A stretch of DNA of 64,000 nucleotides from contig CASETY010000006.1 of the NCBI GenBank assembly GCA_949291115.1, positions 1 through 64,000 on the forward strand, in the 5' to 3' direction. The DNA comes from an uncultured bacterium. GTDB taxonomy: Bacteria; Bacillota_I; Bacilli_A; Acholeplasmatales; Anaeroplasmataceae. Shown here piece after piece: positions 61,755 through 64,000 of the stretch. The position numbers were made by a program, and so were the translations under genes. The notes under the pieces were generated by a model that was not told the DNA's origin, ran no database searches, and saw nothing but the letters and a program-made list of their open reading frames with translations. Position 1 is the stretch's first letter; every line of letters starts with the position of its first letter.

Positions 61755-62054
61755 ATGAAATTTATCTTAGGAGCACCTGGAACAGGTAAAACAAAAGAAA
61801 TCTTGCGCTTGAGTGCAGAAAACAGGATTCCTGTGTTATGTGAATCACAAGCGAGAAAAGAAAGGTTATTGCAAAGAGCTTACCAATATGGTTATGTAAT
61901 ACCTGTGCCTATTGTTTTTTCAGAAGTAAGTAGTAAAGATGGTGTTGTTTATATTGATGATATCGATCGTCTTTTTAAAGCTATGTTCCCTTGTAAAGTA
62001 GAGGCTGTAACATTAAATTTAGAAAACGAAGATGATTTAAAAGTTTTAAAATAA
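61755..62054 (+). CDS. Minimal P-loop NTPase-like protein (99 aa)
   Basis: I start it at the ATG of MKFILGAPGTGKTKEIL (61755), because TTGGAGGAAAG sits just upstream; an in-frame TTG at 61740 would overlap that site. Walker A is GAPGTGKT (residues 6-13) and a Walker B-like VVYIDDIDRLF is near 66-76. The sequence between them (RIPVLCESQARKERLL) fits a RecA-like core, but there is no room for sensor or lid parts. Function unknown. A clear terminator follows, so it is expressed alone. Confidence 0.7.
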   Translation: MKFILGAPGTGKTKEILRLSAENRIPVLCESQARKERLLQRAYQYGYVIPVPIVFSEVSSKDGVVYIDDIDRLFKAMFPCKVEAVTLNLENEDDLKVLK

Positions 62055-62106
62055 TAAAAAAGCTACCGCTTATTGAACTAGTTCATATAAGTTTGGTAGC
62101 TTTTTT
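62055..62106. terminator. Bidirectional terminator
   Basis: AAAAAAGCTACC / GGTAGCTTTTTT around a 27-base loop, between two convergent genes. Confidence 0.85.
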
Positions 62107-62111
62107 ACTTA

Positions 62112-63608
62112 TTAATCTTGTTTCTCATTAAATTCATAAACAGTTTCATTTAGGTCTCTAAAAGCTGAAAGTGAAACTGAAAAATTTCTAATTCCTAGTT
62201 GCATAAATGCTTTACTTATTGTAGGAATTGAAGCTAACTCACCACAAATAGATAAATAAATCTTATTTTCTTTAGCAAAGTCGACTACTTTTTTTAAAGC
62301 TTTTAATAAATCATCAACATAAGCTGTTATTTTACTAGATTGTTCATCTCGTCTTATTTGGAATAGTTCTTGGGTTAAATCATTAGTACCTATACTAATA
62401 AAATCCACTTCTTTAAATTCATCTATACTAATAAGGGCTTTTTTAGTTTCTAGCATCATACCTATTAAGATAGGTTTATCATTGTTCATTTCTTTTTTAA
62501 TTCTTAAAACCCAATTCTTTAAATATTTAAATTCATCAATGGTTTCTACCATCGGAAACATTATCTTTAAATTACCATTAACATTACTTGCTAGTAAAGC
62601 TTTAATTTGAGTTTCAAAAATAGTAGGATTATTTACATAATTCAAAAACCCTTTGTGATGCGCTTTAATATAGGCAACTTGTTTATCATCACCAATGTCA
62701 AAAGTTCTAAAACATACAGGTTTACCATTCATTAAAGTAATTGCTTCTTTATAAATTTTTTGTTGTTCATCATAAGTCATCGGCCTATTTTCATGCATAA
62801 AAACAAACTCTGTACGATATAGACCAATACCATCAACATCTAAATTGGCCGCTTTTTTAACTTCTTGATTGTCAAAAACATTTACAAGCAAATTAAATTC
62901 CTTATATTTTTTTACTTCAAAATCAGTATTTTTATTCATTAAATGACTGATTTCTAAAATATAGCTTTCTTCTGGTTCTTCAAATAAGGCTTTTCTTCTA
63001 GTATCAATAATAATATCTTCACCGTTTTTTAAATTGATATTATTGCATACAACAAAAGGAATTCCAGCACCTCTTGCCAAAATAGCACCATGTGAGGTCA
63101 TACCAGCTTTTTTAGCTACAACACCTAAGATGTTTTCTTTATTTTCTAAAAAGATTGATGGCATTAATTCATCACAAACTAAAACGAAAGGTGTTTTAGG
63201 AAAATTATTTTTTTTATTTAAAAGAATTAATATTATTCTTCTTTTAACATCTTCTAAATCATAAACACGTTCTTGTAAATATTTGGAATTAGATTTTAAA
63301 AGGTTTTCTTTATACTTATCTAAAGCTTCTGATAAAGCTGTAGCCGCATTTTTCTTTTCTTTTTTAATAATTTCTACAGCATCTTTCTTTAATATTGGAT
63401 CATTAATCATCATATTTTGAATATCAAAATATTCATATGTTGAATGCTTAACAACATCATGGGCTGCTTGTTTTAAGGCCATTTCTAGTTTTTGTATTTC
63501 TTTATCAACATTTATTTTTTTATCTTCCAAGATAAGCTCTGGTATTGTCACAAAAGCTGGACCATAAGCATACCCTTCTGAAATTACCTCTACAAAATGA
63601 ATTTTCAC
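62112..63608 (-). CDS. Divergent PTS enzyme I-like protein
   Basis: A 498-residue homologue of PEP-protein phosphotransferase, shorter than usual enzyme I (about 570). It has the phospho-His motif GMTSHGAILAR (normally GxTSHxAI), GIGLYRTEFVFM, CFRTFDIGDDK, GTNDLTQ and CGELAS with the catalytic Cys. The usual ENPxLGxRxIR motif after FRTxDIG is reduced to FLNYVNNPT, so one PEP-binding Arg appears lost. No HPr gene is near. It may serve a nitrogen-PTS or other phosphorelay, or be an enzyme I that has diverged. Confidence 0.8.
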   Translation of the reverse strand: MKIHFVEVISEGYAYGPAFVTIPELILEDKKINVDKEIQKLEMALKQAAHDVVKHSTYEYFDIQNMMINDPILKKDAVEIIKKEKKNAATALSEALDKYKENLLKSNSKYLQERVYDLEDVKRRIILILLNKKNNFPKTPFVLVCDELMPSIFLENKENILGVVAKKAGMTSHGAILARGAGIPFVVCNNINLKNGEDIIIDTRRKALFEEPEESYILEISHLMNKNTDFEVKKYKEFNLLVNVFDNQEVKKAANLDVDGIGLYRTEFVFMHENRPMTYDEQQKIYKEAITLMNGKPVCFRTFDIGDDKQVAYIKAHHKGFLNYVNNPTIFETQIKALLASNVNGNLKIMFPMVETIDEFKYLKNWVLRIKKEMNNDKPILIGMMLETKKALISIDEFKEVDFISIGTNDLTQELFQIRRDEQSSKITAYVDDLLKALKKVVDFAKENKIYLSICGELASIPTISKAFMQLGIRNFSVSLSAFRDLNETVYEFNEKQD

Positions 63609-63763
63609 CTTTAAAATCCTCGTTCTTTTAATTTATAACTATTTTACCTTATGTTTAAATAACAATAAATGTGAAAACGTTTTATATTAATTAACAAATC
63701 TTATCACAATTATTATGAAAAACATAAAATAAATAAAGTCATCATAAAAAGTGTGGTGAAACT

Positions 63764-64000
63764 ATGTATGTAAGAAAAATAGATCGAATTTTAGAAGAAT
63801 TTAAAACCAAAAATTAAAAAAAGCAATTGTTATAAACGTAGGAGCTAAAAGTGATTACAAAGATAATATGGAGCTTGGTGGAGTTAAGAATATTCGTGAT
63901 TACTTTACTACTGGCAAAACTGGTTACTCTCAAATGTTTATAGATAATTATCAAAAAAGAGTAAATAGGGAAATAATGAAAATAGCTAGTATGAATGTTG
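63764..64000 (+). pseudogene. Broken gene at the window edge, possibly a DUF4143-type ATPase
   Basis: An ATG at 63764 opens MYVRKIDRILEEFKTKN and stops at 63815. After a frame change in an A-run, KKAIVINVGAKSDYKDNMELGG continues and stays open to the window end. The start resembles DUF4143 ATPases (a short helix, then the I-I-GARQ-GKT region), but the P-loop is missing and sequence from later in the protein follows. A frameshift plus internal deletion is the simplest reading. The gene continues beyond 64000. Confidence 0.5.

Overview
The window comes from a low-GC, AT-rich bacterial chromosome with very short intergenic gaps. Trp is read from TGG, and TGA is used as a stop (for example in the ATGA gene overlaps at 40521 and 47331), so this is the standard bacterial code and not the mycoplasma code. 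Gene content (sigma-A promoters, guanine riboswitch, class I GlnA, PurL-PurQ fusion, Rnf/ApbE cluster, Gx transporter, DUF4250 and DUF1292 proteins) suggests an uncultured gut-type Firmicute of the Bacilli/Erysipelotrichia/RF39 region. That placement is inference.

Region 1 (1-18471, minus strand) is a near-complete de novo purine operon: purK-purL-purC-purF-purM-purN-purH-purD-folD, then a regulator-like AlbA/ATPase gene, then purB-guaB-guaA. It starts behind a guanine-type purine riboswitch and an intrinsic terminator. A short leader ORF runs through that terminator and overlaps the purK start. purE lies apart, with fhs and an HprK/PEPCK-like P-loop gene (23596-27455), behind what looks like a leader-peptide attenuator. 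The AlbA gene has its own promoter with a palindrome in the spacer, and TTTGGTCA repeats lie at both ends of it.

Region 2 (18643-35711) holds groESL with a consensus promoter and a CIRCE-like operator, and an inverted two-gene ATPase/TOPRIM-like cassette that looks like phage defence. It continues with an aldo/keto reductase with a ferredoxin tail, tRNA-Arg(CCG), an iron alcohol dehydrogenase divergent from a MerR regulator with a classic 19-bp-spacer promoter, a giant helicase paired with a small sigma factor, and a PHP phosphatase.

Region 3 (35779-41612) is one operon: a lipoprotein whose C-terminal half looks like a barnase-type ribonuclease with an EF-hand-like loop inserted between the catalytic residues, a DUF4250 protein, and two fused ATPase/FtsX-type ABC transporters.

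Region 4 (43072-55956) links nitrogen and redox metabolism. glnA has a leader with two candidate ANTAR hexaloop hairpins overlapping a terminator, and an ANTAR-domain regulator heads the Rnf operon. That operon runs rnfC-rnfD-rnfG-rnfE-rnfA-(67-aa Cys-rich protein)-short rnfB-apbE-NusG_II-Gx transporter. RnfG is 1419 residues long and contains about ten FMN_bind-like modules, four with intact SGAT flavinylation sites. RnfB is cut down to its membrane anchor and one Fe-S domain. This multi-flavin, ferredoxin-domain-poor Rnf locus is the most striking system in the window.

Region 5 (56105-64000) contains a decayed second AlbA/ATPase gene, a DUF1292 protein, an Xaa-Pro aminopeptidase, cvpA and asnA. 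It also has a strongly expressed-looking 37-residue membrane peptide, an orphan promoter/terminator unit that is probably a small RNA, a 99-residue P-loop protein, a divergent enzyme I-like protein, and a broken gene running off the right edge.
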